DNA of 20,982 nucleotides from an uncultured Eubacteriales bacterium (GCA_900548125.1 URJN01000004.1:1-20982); one strand, 5' to 3'. Shown: positions 1 through 7,897, counted from the first letter of the stretch. Program-made: numbers and translations. The notes: a model not told the origin generated them from the sequence alone.

Positions 1-4
1 CACA

Positions 5-12
5 TTGTACAA
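5..12. promoter_or_regulatory. Candidate GntR-type operator (TTGTACAA)
   Basis: A perfect 8-bp palindrome TTGTACAA lies 28 bp upstream of the -35 box of the uxa promoter. The core TGTACA recurs at 70-75, between the -10 box and the expected transcription start. GntR-family hexuronate regulators often bind T-x-GT-x-AC-x-A type palindromes, so the pair could be a regulator site controlling the uxa operon. This is inference from two short matches; no regulator gene is present in the window. Confidence 0.3.
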
Positions 13-40
13 ATCTCTCCCGCTTATTTTGCCTTAAATC

Positions 41-70
41 TTGACGTTATTCGGTCGTCGGTGCTATACT
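41..70 (+). promoter_or_regulatory. Sigma-A promoter of the uxaBAC-kdgA operon
   Basis: The -35 box TTGACG (41-46) and -10 box TATACT (65-70) are separated by 18 bp, each one base off the sigma-A consensus at most twice. Transcription would start near 77 and give a leader of about 117 nt before uxaB. It is the only convincing promoter in front of the four plus-strand uronate genes. Confidence 0.75.
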
Positions 71-88
71 GTACACAGCAAAATGGAA

Positions 89-124
89 GATGGGGAAGGA
101 TGGGCTTTCAGCCATTTTCCCATC
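89..124 (+). promoter_or_regulatory. Leader stem-loop before uxaB
   Basis: An imperfect inverted repeat pairs GATGGG (89-94) with CCCATC (119-124), with further pairing inside (ATGG at 100-103 with CCAT at 112-115). It sits in the untranslated leader between the promoter and the uxaB ribosome binding site. No U-tract follows, so it is not a terminator as it stands. A role in mRNA stability or control is possible but unproven. Confidence 0.35.
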
Positions 125-193
125 TCCCACCCTGCGGGCAAACAGCCCCGGATGTCTGCTTTGTTATCATCATAATTTGGGAGGTTATCCATC

Positions 194-1690
194 ATGGTTC
201 AGCTTAACGCTTCCACTCTTCCCTCTATTCAAATGGCGCGCGGCGTTGCGCCCAAAACAGAGCGCGTGATTCAGTTCGGCGAAGGCGGCTTCCTGCGCGC
301 TTTCTGCGACTGGATGATCGACATGGCAAATGAAAAAGCCGGTATGGATGCCGGCGTCGTAATCGTTCAGCCGATTGAACGCGGCATGGTTTCCATGCTC
401 AACGAGCAGGACGGTCTGTATACCCTGATTCTCCGCGGTCAGGTTGACGGCAAGCCCAGCAAGGATGAGCGCATCATCCAGAGCGTCAAGCGCGGTCTTT
501 CTCCGTATGATGACTTCGAGGGTTATCTCGCGCTGGCGCATAATCCGGATATGCGCATCATCATCTCCAACACCACCGAGGCGGGTATCGTCTATACCGG
601 CAAGGACAGCTTTGACGATAAGCCGCAGGCGTCCTACCCCGGCAAGCTCACCCGTCTGCTCTACGAGCGTTTCACCGCGTTCGGCGGCAAGAAAGGTTCC
701 GGCTTCATCCTCCTGCCCTGCGAGCTGATTGATTACAACGGCCGCAATCTGGAAGAATGCTGCATGAAAACCGCCGAGCAGTGGGGGCTGTCCGAGAGCT
801 TCAAGACCTGGCTCAAGGAAGAAAACGTATTCTGCTCCACGCTGGTAGACCGCATCGTAACCGGCTATCCGCGCGGCGAAGCCGAGTCCCTGTATCAGGA
901 ATTCGGCTACCGCGACAATATGCTCGACACCGCCGAGCCGTTCGGTTTGTGGGTCATCGAAGGACCGGCGTGGATTGAGGACGAGCTGCCGTTCAAGAAG
1001 GCTGGCTGCAATGTCGTCTTTACGCAGGATGTTTCCCCGTACAAGCTGCGCAAGGTGCGCATGCTCAACGGCGCGCATACCTCCATGGTGCTGGGCGCAT
1101 ATCTGGCGGGTCATGAAATCGTCGGCGACTGCATGGCGGATCCGACCATGCGCTCCTACATGTCCCAGGCGCTCTTTAACGAAATCATGCCGACGCTCGA
1201 CCTGCCCAAGGATGACCTCGAGGCATTCGCGTCCGCGATTTTTGAGCGTTTCTCCAACCCGTTCAACCGTCATCTGCTGCTCTCCATCGCACTGAACAGC
1301 CAGAGCAAATTCCGCGCGCGCGTTCTGCCGACCATCAAGGAATATGTCAAGCGCACGGGCAGCCTGCCCAAGATTCTGACCTTCTCCATGGCGGCGTTCA
1401 TCGCGTTCTACTGCGGTAAGAAGAAGGAAGACGGCTCGTTTGTCGGCGTCCGCGCCGCGGGCAATGAATACCCCATCGCCGACGATCAGTTCGTACTGGA
1501 TTTCTTTGCGGCTCAGACCGGAAAATCCGCCGCCGAAATTGCGCACGCCGTGCTGACGAACGTTGATTTCTGGGGCAGTAACCTGACCGCCGAGCTGCCC
1601 GGCTTTGAAGCGTCCGTTGCCAAGTCTCTGGACGCCATCTTCACCAAGGGCGCGGCGAAGGCGATTGAAGAGGTCGTGGCGCAGGCATGA
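194..1690 (+). CDS. uxaB: Tagaturonate reductase (altronate oxidoreductase)
   Basis: This enzyme of the long-chain mannitol dehydrogenase family reduces D-tagaturonate to D-altronate with NADH, the second step of galacturonate breakdown in the cytoplasm. The protein has 498 residues, close to the roughly 480 of E. coli UxaB. It begins with the nucleotide-binding stretch VIQFGEGGFLRAF (25-37), has the SNTTEAGI motif (125-132), and keeps the family catalytic signature K-L-R-K-V-R-M-L-N-G-A-H (284-295), with K, N and H as expected. GGGAGG at 179-184 is a strong ribosome binding site 9 nt before the ATG. It is the first gene of the operon, and its stop codon overlaps the uxaA start by 4 bp (ATGA), which suggests translational coupling. 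Fructuronate reductase (UxuB) is the main alternative, but the adjacent uxaA and uxaC support UxaB. Confidence 0.93.
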   Translation: MVQLNASTLPSIQMARGVAPKTERVIQFGEGGFLRAFCDWMIDMANEKAGMDAGVVIVQPIERGMVSMLNEQDGLYTLILRGQVDGKPSKDERIIQSVKRGLSPYDDFEGYLALAHNPDMRIIISNTTEAGIVYTGKDSFDDKPQASYPGKLTRLLYERFTAFGGKKGSGFILLPCELIDYNGRNLEECCMKTAEQWGLSESFKTWLKEENVFCSTLVDRIVTGYPRGEAESLYQEFGYRDNMLDTAEPFGLWVIEGPAWIEDELPFKKAGCNVVFTQDVSPYKLRKVRMLNGAHTSMVLGAYLAGHEIVGDCMADPTMRSYMSQALFNEIMPTLDLPKDDLEAFASAIFERFSNPFNRHLLLSIALNSQSKFRARVLPTIKEYVKRTGSLPKILTFSMAAFIAFYCGKKKEDGSFVGVRAAGNEYPIADDQFVLDFFAAQTGKSAAEIAHAVLTNVDFWGSNLTAELPGFEASVAKSLDAIFTKGAAKAIEEVVAQA

Positions 1691-3156
1691 GCAGATTCAT
1701 CCGCATTCAGCCCCGCGACAACGTCGCCGTCGCGCTCGAACCGCTGAAAGCCGGCGAAACCGTGTTGGGCGTTTCCCTGCTTGAGGATATCCCTGCGGGG
1801 CATAAGTTCGCGCTCACCGACATCACCGAAAACGAGAACATCGTCAAATACGGCTTTCCCATCGGTCATGCGACCCTGCCCATTCCGGCGGGCAGTTGGG
1901 TACACACCCATAACGTCAAGACCAACCTTTCCGGTCTGCTGGAATACAGCTATCATCCTCACCCGTGCGCCATGCCGCTCGACCGCCGCGCGACGTTTGA
2001 AGGCTACGTCCGCAAGGATGGGCGCGTCGGCATCCGCAACGAGGTTTGGATTGTAAATACCGTCGGCTGTGTCAACGGAACCGCCAAAACGCTCGAGCGC
2101 ATGGCGCAGGAGGCTTACGGCGACCGCGTGGACGGCATCCACTGCTTCGTTCATCCCTACGGATGCAGTCAGCTGGGCGAAGACCATAAAAACACGCAAA
2201 AGCTCCTCGCGTCGATGGTTCGCCATCCGAACGCGGGCGCGGTGCTTGTGCTGAGCCTTGGCTGCGAAAACAATAATGTCAACGAGTTCAAAAAGGTACT
2301 CGGTGAATACGACCCCGACCGCGTCAAGTTCCTCATCACGCAGGACGTGGAGGACGAGGTGGAGGCGGGCATGCGGTTGCTCAACGAGCTGACCGCCTAT
2401 GCCGCGCAGTTCAAGCGTCAGACCGTTTCCGCCAGCGAGCTGGTCATCGGTCTGAAATGTGGCGGAAGCGATGGGCTTTCCGGCATCACCGCCAACCCGC
2501 TTTTGGGCAGTGCCTCCGACCTGCTTGCCCGACACGGCGGCACAACACTGCTGACCGAAGTGCCGGAGATGTTCGGTGCGGAAACCATCCTGATGGACCG
2601 CTGCAAGGACGAAGCCACCTTCCGCAAGGCAGTCGATCTCATCAACAATTTTAAAGAGTATTTCATCCGCCACGGTCAGGAGGTCTACGAAAACCCCTCG
2701 CCCGGAAATAAGGCGGGCGGCATCACGACCCTCGAGGATAAGTCCTTGGGCTGCACGCAGAAGGGCGGCACGGCGGAGGTTCGCGACGTGCTGAATTACT
2801 GCGAGCCGGTCACGGAAAAGGGCTTGAATCTCGTTCAGGGTCCCGGAAACGACCTGTGCGCCATCACCGCGCTGATGGCATCCGGCGCGCAGATGGTTCT
2901 GTTCACCACCGGACGCGGAACGCCCGTCGGCGCACCGATTCCGACGGTCAAGGTCGCAACCAATACGCCGCTGGCAGAAAAGAAGCGCAACTGGATTGAC
3001 TTCAACGCCGGTGTCCTTGCGCAGGGCGCAGACATGGAAGAAACGACGGAAGCCTTCTTTAAGAAGCTGCTTTCCATCGCTTCCGGCGAAAAAACGCAGA
3101 GCGAAACCCACGATTACCGTGAGATTGCGATTTTCAAAGACGGCGTTACCCTGTAA
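1687..3156 (+). CDS. uxaA: Altronate dehydratase
   Basis: The enzyme dehydrates D-altronate to 2-keto-3-deoxygluconate; the family is iron dependent. The protein has 489 residues, matching full-length UxaA (about 495). An N-terminal SAF-like domain (about 8-90, with HTHN at 73-76) is followed by the large UxaA domain, which carries GYVRKDGRVGIRN (106-118), HPYGCSQ (156-162), LGCENN (191-196) and KCGGSDG (257-263). These Cys, His and Asn residues are the conserved ones of the altronate/galactarate dehydratase family. The start ATG overlaps the uxaB stop; AAGAGG at 1668-1673 is a rather distant Shine-Dalgarno, so coupling to uxaB translation is likely. The two SAF and catalytic parts form one polypeptide here, whereas some Firmicutes split them. 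Confidence 0.93.
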   Translation: MSRFIRIQPRDNVAVALEPLKAGETVLGVSLLEDIPAGHKFALTDITENENIVKYGFPIGHATLPIPAGSWVHTHNVKTNLSGLLEYSYHPHPCAMPLDRRATFEGYVRKDGRVGIRNEVWIVNTVGCVNGTAKTLERMAQEAYGDRVDGIHCFVHPYGCSQLGEDHKNTQKLLASMVRHPNAGAVLVLSLGCENNNVNEFKKVLGEYDPDRVKFLITQDVEDEVEAGMRLLNELTAYAAQFKRQTVSASELVIGLKCGGSDGLSGITANPLLGSASDLLARHGGTTLLTEVPEMFGAETILMDRCKDEATFRKAVDLINNFKEYFIRHGQEVYENPSPGNKAGGITTLEDKSLGCTQKGGTAEVRDVLNYCEPVTEKGLNLVQGPGNDLCAITALMASGAQMVLFTTGRGTPVGAPIPTVKVATNTPLAEKKRNWIDFNAGVLAQGADMEETTEAFFKKLLSIASGEKTQSETHDYREIAIFKDGVTL

Positions 3157-3194
3157 TACATTTCAGTCACATATATAAAAGGAGAAATAAACCA

Positions 3195-4601
3195 ATGAAA
3201 GAGTTTATGGACAAGGATTTCCTGCTCTCCAACGATGTCGCCAAAAAGCTGTATCATGACTACGCCGAGAGCATGCCCATCTACGATTACCACTGCCACC
3301 TCTCCCCGCGCATGATTTACGAGAACTATCAGTTCTCCAACATCGGCGAATTGATGCTGGGCGGCGACCACTATAAGTGGCGCGTCATGCTCTCCAACGG
3401 CGTGGATGAAAAGTACATCCGCGGCGACGCGAGCTGGTTTGAAAAGTGGAAGGCGTTCGCCGGCTGCCTGAAATACTGCATCGGCAACCCCATGTATCAC
3501 TGGACGCATTTGGAGCTTCGCCGCGTGTTCGGCATCACCGATATTCTGAACGAGAATACCGCCGAGGATATCTGGAACCGCGCGAATGCCATGTTGGCGA
3601 CCGAAGAATTCCGCTGCCGCGGACTGATTGAGAAGTTCGGCGTCAAGGTCATCTGCACCACCGACGATCCGGTGGACGATTTGGCGGATCATACCAAAAT
3701 CGCGCAGGATCCGACCTGCAAATTCAAGGTCTATCCGGCATGGCGTCCGGACAAGGTGCTCAACATCGACCGCGGCGGCTTCATCGACTATATGAACCGT
3801 CTGTCCCGCGTTTCCGGCATCCACTGCCTGAATCTGGAGAGCATGATGCAGGCTCTTGAAAGCCGTCTGGATTACTTCCATGCGCATGGCGCGCGTCTGG
3901 CTGACCACGCGCTGGATACCGTGTCCTACGGCGTGCCCAGCACGCATCTGGCGGGCGAGGCCTTCCGCAAGGCGATGAGCGGCGCGCCGCTGACCGAGGC
4001 GGAGATTGCCTCCTACAAGACCTATCTGCTCGTCGAGCTTGCCCGCATGTACAAGGCGCGCGGCTGGGCGCAGCAGTATCACATCGGCGCCATGCGCAAC
4101 AACAACCCGCGCATGTTTGAGAAGTACGGCGCAGACGTCGGCTTTGACTCCATCGACGACACCTGCATCGCGGAGAACCTCTCTCACCTGCTCGCCGACG
4201 AGGAACGTGCCGGCAACCTGCCCAAGACCATCCTCTACTGCCTCAACCCGAAGGATAACTACGTCATCGGCACAATGCTGGGCAACTTCCAGGGCGATTG
4301 CATTCCGGGTAAGATTCAGTTCGGCTCCGGCTGGTGGTTCTGCGACCAGAAGTACGGCATGCAGGAGCAGATGCACGCGCTGGCGTCTCTGGGTCTGCTC
4401 GGCCGTTTCGTCGGCATGCTGACGGACTCCCGCTCCTTCATCTCCTATCCGCGCCACGAGTACTTCCGCCGCATCCTGTGCAACATGATTGGCGAATGGG
4501 TCGAAAACGGCGAGTATCCGGAGGATTATGAGGTTCTGGGCGAGCTGGTTCAGGGCATCTGCTTCAACAATGCCGTCAGCTATTTCGGCATGGAGGTCTA
4601 A
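3195..4601 (+). CDS. uxaC: Uronate (glucuronate/galacturonate) isomerase
   Basis: UxaC interconverts D-galacturonate with D-tagaturonate, and D-glucuronate with D-fructuronate, the entry step of the pathway. The 468-residue length agrees with the E. coli enzyme (470). The N-terminal YDYHCHLSP (30-38) is the hallmark of this amidohydrolase-fold family; H33 and H35 are the expected metal ligands. The C-terminal half has the usual GSGWWFCDQKYGM and LTDSRSF motifs. AAAAGGAG at 3177-3184 precedes the ATG by 10 nt. It lies 38 nt after uxaA and is surely in the same transcript. Because only uxaB and uxaA follow-up enzymes are present, galacturonate rather than glucuronate is the likely main substrate. 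Confidence 0.95.
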   Translation: MKEFMDKDFLLSNDVAKKLYHDYAESMPIYDYHCHLSPRMIYENYQFSNIGELMLGGDHYKWRVMLSNGVDEKYIRGDASWFEKWKAFAGCLKYCIGNPMYHWTHLELRRVFGITDILNENTAEDIWNRANAMLATEEFRCRGLIEKFGVKVICTTDDPVDDLADHTKIAQDPTCKFKVYPAWRPDKVLNIDRGGFIDYMNRLSRVSGIHCLNLESMMQALESRLDYFHAHGARLADHALDTVSYGVPSTHLAGEAFRKAMSGAPLTEAEIASYKTYLLVELARMYKARGWAQQYHIGAMRNNNPRMFEKYGADVGFDSIDDTCIAENLSHLLADEERAGNLPKTILYCLNPKDNYVIGTMLGNFQGDCIPGKIQFGSGWWFCDQKYGMQEQMHALASLGLLGRFVGMLTDSRSFISYPRHEYFRRILCNMIGEWVENGEYPEDYEVLGELVQGICFNNAVSYFGMEV

Positions 4602-4655
4602 TTCCCCAGCCTTTCCTCAAAATCCAATATCCAAACAGCCTTTGATAAGCAGCCC

Positions 4656-4676
4656 TTTGCAGGTCCTTCCTGCAAA
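4656..4676 (+). promoter_or_regulatory. Stem-loop between uxaC and kdgA
   Basis: A perfect 8-bp stem, TTTGCAGG (4656-4663) and CCTGCAAA (4669-4676), encloses the loop TCCTT. No run of T follows, so it is not a classical terminator. It lies in a 116-nt spacer that also holds ATTGT/ACAAT (4685-4702) next to the kdgA ribosome binding site. It probably acts as a processing or stability element that lets kdgA be expressed at a level different from the upstream genes. That role is inference. Confidence 0.4.
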
Positions 4677-4717
4677 TCGCATAGATTGTTACCTTTACAA
4701 TGAGGAGGAAATTTACC

Positions 4718-5674
4718 ATGGATATCATGCAGCAGCTTTCTCTGATCGGCATTGTGCCGGTTATCGCTATCAATGACGCCGCGGACGCTGTGCCGCTGGC
4801 TCAGGCTCTGATGGAGGGCGGTCTGCCCTGCGCAGAGGTCACCTTCCGTACCGCGGCGGCGGCGGACGCCATCAAGAACATGACCGAAGCCTTCCCGGAT
4901 ATGATCGTCGGCGCGGGCACCGTTCTGACCTGCGAGCAGGTTGACCGTGCGGTTGCGGTGGGCGCGAAGTTCATCGTTTCTCCGGGTCTGAACCCGACCA
5001 CCGTGAAGCACTGCCAGGAAATCGGCATTCCGGTCTGCCCGGGCACTGCCAATCCGAGCGATATCGAGGTTGCGCTCTCTCTGGGTCTGAAGACCGTCAA
5101 GTTCTTCCCGGCTGAAGCAGCGGGCGGACTCAAGTATATCAAGTCCATCGCGGCTCCGTATGTCGATATGAAGTTCATGCCGACCGGCGGCATCAACGAG
5201 AAGAACCTGCTCGATTACCTCTCCTTCAACAAGATTATCTGCTGCGGCGGCAGCTGGATGGTTCCGGGCGACGCTGTGAAGGCGAAGGATTGGGATCGCA
5301 TCCGCACCCTGACTTCTTCCGCCGTGCAGCTGATGCTGGGTCTGGAGATTGCGCACGTCGGCATCAACAGTGCTGACGAAGCCGAGGCGACGGACACCGC
5401 GACCAAGCTGTGCAAGCTGCTGGGCTGGACGATGAAGGTCGGCAACAGCTCCATCTTCGCCGGCACGGGCATCGAAGTTATGAAGACTCCGTTCCGCGGC
5501 ACGAAGGGTCACATCGGCATCAAGACCAACTTCATCGAGCGCGCCAAGGCTTACCTCGAGCGTCAGGGCTTCGAGTTCGATCCGGCGAGCGCGAACGTGA
5601 AGGACGGTCAGCTCAAGGCGATTTACCTCAAGGACGAAATCGCGGGCTTCGCTATCCACCTCGTGCAGAAGTAA
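4718..5674 (+). CDS. kdgA: KDPG/KHG aldolase fused to a VOC-fold domain
   Basis: The N-terminal domain (about 1-205) is a class I 2-keto-3-deoxy-6-phosphogluconate aldolase, which splits KDPG to pyruvate and glyceraldehyde 3-phosphate. It shows EVTFRT (40-45, catalytic E40 and R44), GAGTVL (65-70), and TVKFFPAE (126-133), where K128 is the Schiff-base lysine; PTGGIN (155-160) forms the phosphate site. Residues about 207-318 are extra relative to the usual 205-215 residue enzyme and resemble a vicinal-oxygen-chelate (glyoxalase) domain: AHVGI (212-216), a middle helix, then GHIGIKT (264-270) and AIHLVQ (312-317). The chosen ATG follows GAGGAGG (4702-4708) by 9 nt; an in-frame ATG at 4700 lies inside that Shine-Dalgarno and is unlikely. 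It closes the uxa operon, before a terminator. What the VOC part binds is unknown. Confidence 0.88.
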   Translation: MDIMQQLSLIGIVPVIAINDAADAVPLAQALMEGGLPCAEVTFRTAAAADAIKNMTEAFPDMIVGAGTVLTCEQVDRAVAVGAKFIVSPGLNPTTVKHCQEIGIPVCPGTANPSDIEVALSLGLKTVKFFPAEAAGGLKYIKSIAAPYVDMKFMPTGGINEKNLLDYLSFNKIICCGGSWMVPGDAVKAKDWDRIRTLTSSAVQLMLGLEIAHVGINSADEAEATDTATKLCKLLGWTMKVGNSSIFAGTGIEVMKTPFRGTKGHIGIKTNFIERAKAYLERQGFEFDPASANVKDGQLKAIYLKDEIAGFAIHLVQK

Positions 5675-5689
5675 TTCACGCATAACCGC

Positions 5690-5724
5690 AAAAGAGAGCT
5701 GCTCAGCGGGCGGCTCTCTTTTTT
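5690..5724 (+). terminator. Rho-independent terminator after kdgA
   Basis: The stem AAGAGAGC(T)/(G)GCTCTCTT, with a GC-rich loop, is followed by a T6 run, 16 nt after the kdgA stop. Because A-rich sequence flanks the left arm, the structure could also stop transcription coming from the opposite strand. Confidence 0.85.
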
Positions 5725-5733
5725 ATATACACT

Positions 5734-5760
5734 AAAGGGACACTCCTTTCGAAGCGTCCC
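5734..5760 (-). terminator. Probable terminator of the ABC transporter operon
   Basis: On the minus strand the stem GGGACGCT/AGTGTCCC (8 bp, one G-T pair) with loop TCGAAAGG lies about 20 nt after the stop of the second permease and is followed by TTTAGTGT. The T-tract is short, so it may need help from the neighbouring bidirectional kdgA terminator. Confidence 0.55.
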
Positions 5761-5780
5761 CATTGTGTGAATCCAAATTA

Positions 5781-6827
5781 TCAGCCCTTGACTGCACCAG
5801 CCGTTACGCCGTCCATGAACTGCCTCTGCGCGAGGAAGAACACGACCAGCGACGGGATGATGGAAATCAGGGAGACCGCCATGACGCGGTTCCAGGCAAA
5901 GCCCGTATCCGCATCCATGCTCATGCGCACAAACAGCGTCGCCGGATAGCGGGACGGCGTATTGACGTAGAGCAGCGGACCCATGAAGTCGTTGCTCGAC
6001 CACATGAACTGGAACAGACCCGCAGAAACCATCGCCGGCCACAGCATCGGCACGAGAACCAGCACGAGCGTCTGCATGATGTTGCATCCGTCGATTTTCG
6101 CCGCTTCGTCCAGCTCACGCGGGATATTGCGCATGAACTGAATCAGCATATAAACGAAATAGGTTTCCTGCGCAAACAGCGTCGGCGCAATCAACGCCAG
6201 ATAATACGGCGAATCGACCCAGCCAAACTTGCGGTACATCAGGAACTGCGGGATGTTCAGGACGACCTGCGGCAGGAACAGCGTCGCCATCAGAACGGCG
6301 AACAGGAAGTTGCGTCCGCGGAACTTGAAACGCCCGAAACCGTAAGCCGTAATCGTCGAGGAAATCACCGTGAAGATGACCTTCGGGATAACGTACTTGT
6401 AGGTGTTGAGCATCGCCTGCCAGATGTTGATATCTCCGCCGTAGTTGTTCATCGCCGCCTGATAGCCTTCCATCGTCGGACGGGTCGGAATCAGGCTCAG
6501 GGTGGAGAAGATTTCGTTGTTGTCCTTAAACGTCGCGCTGATCATCCACAGCAGCGGATAGACCATGAACACGCCGACCGCAATCAGAATTACATAGCGG
6601 ATGGTCGTGCTCATCACATGCTGAACGCGCAGGCTGACGTGCGTAAAAAGCAGCCGATACAGCACAATGAACAGGATGACGCCGCCCAGCAGCAGGTAGA
6701 AGTTCTTCATCTGCGCGATGGACAGGACTGCGCCGGTTGCCGACGCGATATCGACATTCGCGCCGAAGAAGCCCATGCCGAGCAATACAATGCTCAGGGC
6801 AAGGAAAATGATACCAGCCATACTCAT
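5781..6827 (-). CDS. Carbohydrate ABC transporter permease, MalG-type (long N-terminus)
   Basis: This is an inner-membrane subunit of a CUT1-family sugar importer. The 348-residue protein has the EAA loop ELDEAAKIDG (238-247), which docks the ATPase, and the family C-terminus ending GVTAGAVKG. Usual MalG-type permeases have 270-290 residues; here about 70 more at the N-terminus carry two additional predicted membrane helices (about 4-22 and 43-62) before the standard YPLLWMISATFK region (90-101). The ATG is preceded by GGGAGGGG (complement of 6835-6842), lying in the end of the upstream permease gene, whose stop is 3 nt away. An ATG two codons later is also possible. Neighbouring pectin genes suggest an oligogalacturonide substrate (comparable with TogN-type permeases); this is inference. 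No ATPase gene is present, so a shared MsmX-like ATPase is expected. Confidence 0.88.
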   Translation of the reverse strand: MSMAGIIFLALSIVLLGMGFFGANVDIASATGAVLSIAQMKNFYLLLGGVILFIVLYRLLFTHVSLRVQHVMSTTIRYVILIAVGVFMVYPLLWMISATFKDNNEIFSTLSLIPTRPTMEGYQAAMNNYGGDINIWQAMLNTYKYVIPKVIFTVISSTITAYGFGRFKFRGRNFLFAVLMATLFLPQVVLNIPQFLMYRKFGWVDSPYYLALIAPTLFAQETYFVYMLIQFMRNIPRELDEAAKIDGCNIMQTLVLVLVPMLWPAMVSAGLFQFMWSSNDFMGPLLYVNTPSRYPATLFVRMSMDADTGFAWNRVMAVSLISIIPSLVVFFLAQRQFMDGVTAGAVKG

Positions 6828-6830
6828 CTC

Positions 6831-7778
6831 TTAGCCCCTCCCATCGTCGTCGGAATAATAGACCCACTTCTTCTGGCTCACGAACGCGATGATGGTCAGC
6901 ACCATGACAATCACAAACATGACCCATGCCATAGCGGAGGACATGCCGACCTTATAATCCTTGAACGCCGTATTGTAAACGATCAGGGAAATCAGCGTCG
7001 TCGCGTTGCGTGGTCCGCCGTTGGTGATGATATACGGTCCGTTGAACTCCTGGAACGCCTGAACGAGCTGCGTTACCAGATTGTAGAAGATGACCGGAGA
7101 AATCAGCGGGATGGTGATGGACATGAACTGGCGTCCCCGCGTTGCGCCGTCGATGGAAGCCGCCTCATAGAGATCCTCCGGCACACCCTTGAGTGCCGCG
7201 AGGAACAGCACCATCGCCGAGCCGAACTGCCAGACACGGAGCAGACAGATGATGAACAGTGCCCATTGCTTATCCGCAAGGAAGTTGATGGATTCAAATC
7301 CCAGCATCGCCAGAATCGTATTCACCACGCCGTCGTTCTTGAACAGTGCTTTCCACAGCACGGCAATGGCAACCGAGCCTCCGAGAATAGACGGCACATA
7401 GTACGCCGTGCGAAACAGCCCGACGCCCTTAATTTTGAAATTCAGGATATAGGCGATAAAGAGCGCGAAAATCAGCTTGAGCGGAACCGTCATGAACGCA
7501 TAGGTGAACGTGACCTGAAGCGCCTTGATGTTCTTGGGCTTGGTGAATGCGTCAATGTAATTCTGGAAACCCACGACATTCTGCACGCCTTTGAACAGGT
7601 CGTAGTCTGTAAAGCTGTAAATCAGCGAGGATACGAACGGATAGAGCTTAAAGATGCAGAAACCAATCAGCCACGGCAGAACGAGAATAAAGCCCATGTA
7701 GCCTTGTTCCAGCTTGCTCAGCCCGCGCCGCCTTCTGAGATCCTGGCGCGCGGCAGAAGACCCTCCCGTTTTCGTCAT
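6831..7778 (-). CDS. Carbohydrate ABC transporter permease, MalF-type
   Basis: This is the partner membrane subunit of the CUT1 importer, 315 residues long, the usual size. It has six predicted membrane segments, the first at about 27-50 (GFILVLPWLIGF followed by KLYPFV), and the EAA loop EDLYEAASIDGA (201-212). PSILGGSVAIAVLWKALF (129-146) is typical of the family. The start was placed at the ATG preceded by GGGAGGGGAGATC (complement of 7781-7793); the reading frame stays open upstream, but that segment crosses a hairpin and has no hydrophobic or family-like sequence. Its stop lies 3 nt before the second permease. It is likely specific for pectin-derived oligosaccharides by context. Confidence 0.9.
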   Translation of the reverse strand: MTKTGGSSAARQDLRRRRGLSKLEQGYMGFILVLPWLIGFCIFKLYPFVSSLIYSFTDYDLFKGVQNVVGFQNYIDAFTKPKNIKALQVTFTYAFMTVPLKLIFALFIAYILNFKIKGVGLFRTAYYVPSILGGSVAIAVLWKALFKNDGVVNTILAMLGFESINFLADKQWALFIICLLRVWQFGSAMVLFLAALKGVPEDLYEAASIDGATRGRQFMSITIPLISPVIFYNLVTQLVQAFQEFNGPYIITNGGPRNATTLISLIVYNTAFKDYKVGMSSAMAWVMFVIVMVLTIIAFVSQKKWVYYSDDDGRG

Positions 7779-7869
7779 TGGATCTCCCCTCCCTTTCCAA
7801 ATTACAAGAATGATTGCTTCCCCTGCCTTCTGCGGATGGCGGAAAGCAGAACACTGCCAACATAAATCA

Positions 7870-7897
7870 GAGCGGCTTAACCTTTGCCAAGCCGCTC
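7870..7897 (-). promoter_or_regulatory. Hairpin between binding-protein and permease genes
   Basis: Perfect 9-bp arms GAGCGGCTT and AAGCCGCTC enclose a 10-nt loop. It lies 20 nt after the stop of the binding-protein gene and is not followed by a proper U-tract (TGATTTATG). Such intercistronic stem-loops in sugar ABC operons commonly protect the upstream message or partly stop transcription, giving more binding protein than permease. That role here is inferred from position. Confidence 0.6.

Noticed and set aside
185..1546. A 453-codon minus-strand open frame opposite uxaB
   Set aside because: It mirrors a clear uxaB gene with all motifs; no start signal and low-complexity composition.
1513..4457. 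Two long minus-strand frames opposite uxaA and uxaC
   Set aside because: Both are shadows of well-supported plus-strand enzymes, and neither shows recognisable domains.
5763..7865. A 700-codon plus-strand open frame opposite the two permease genes
   Set aside because: It is rich in R, H, Q, D and E without any domain character, has no ribosome binding site and is antisense to two clear permeases; long antisense frames are expected at this base composition.
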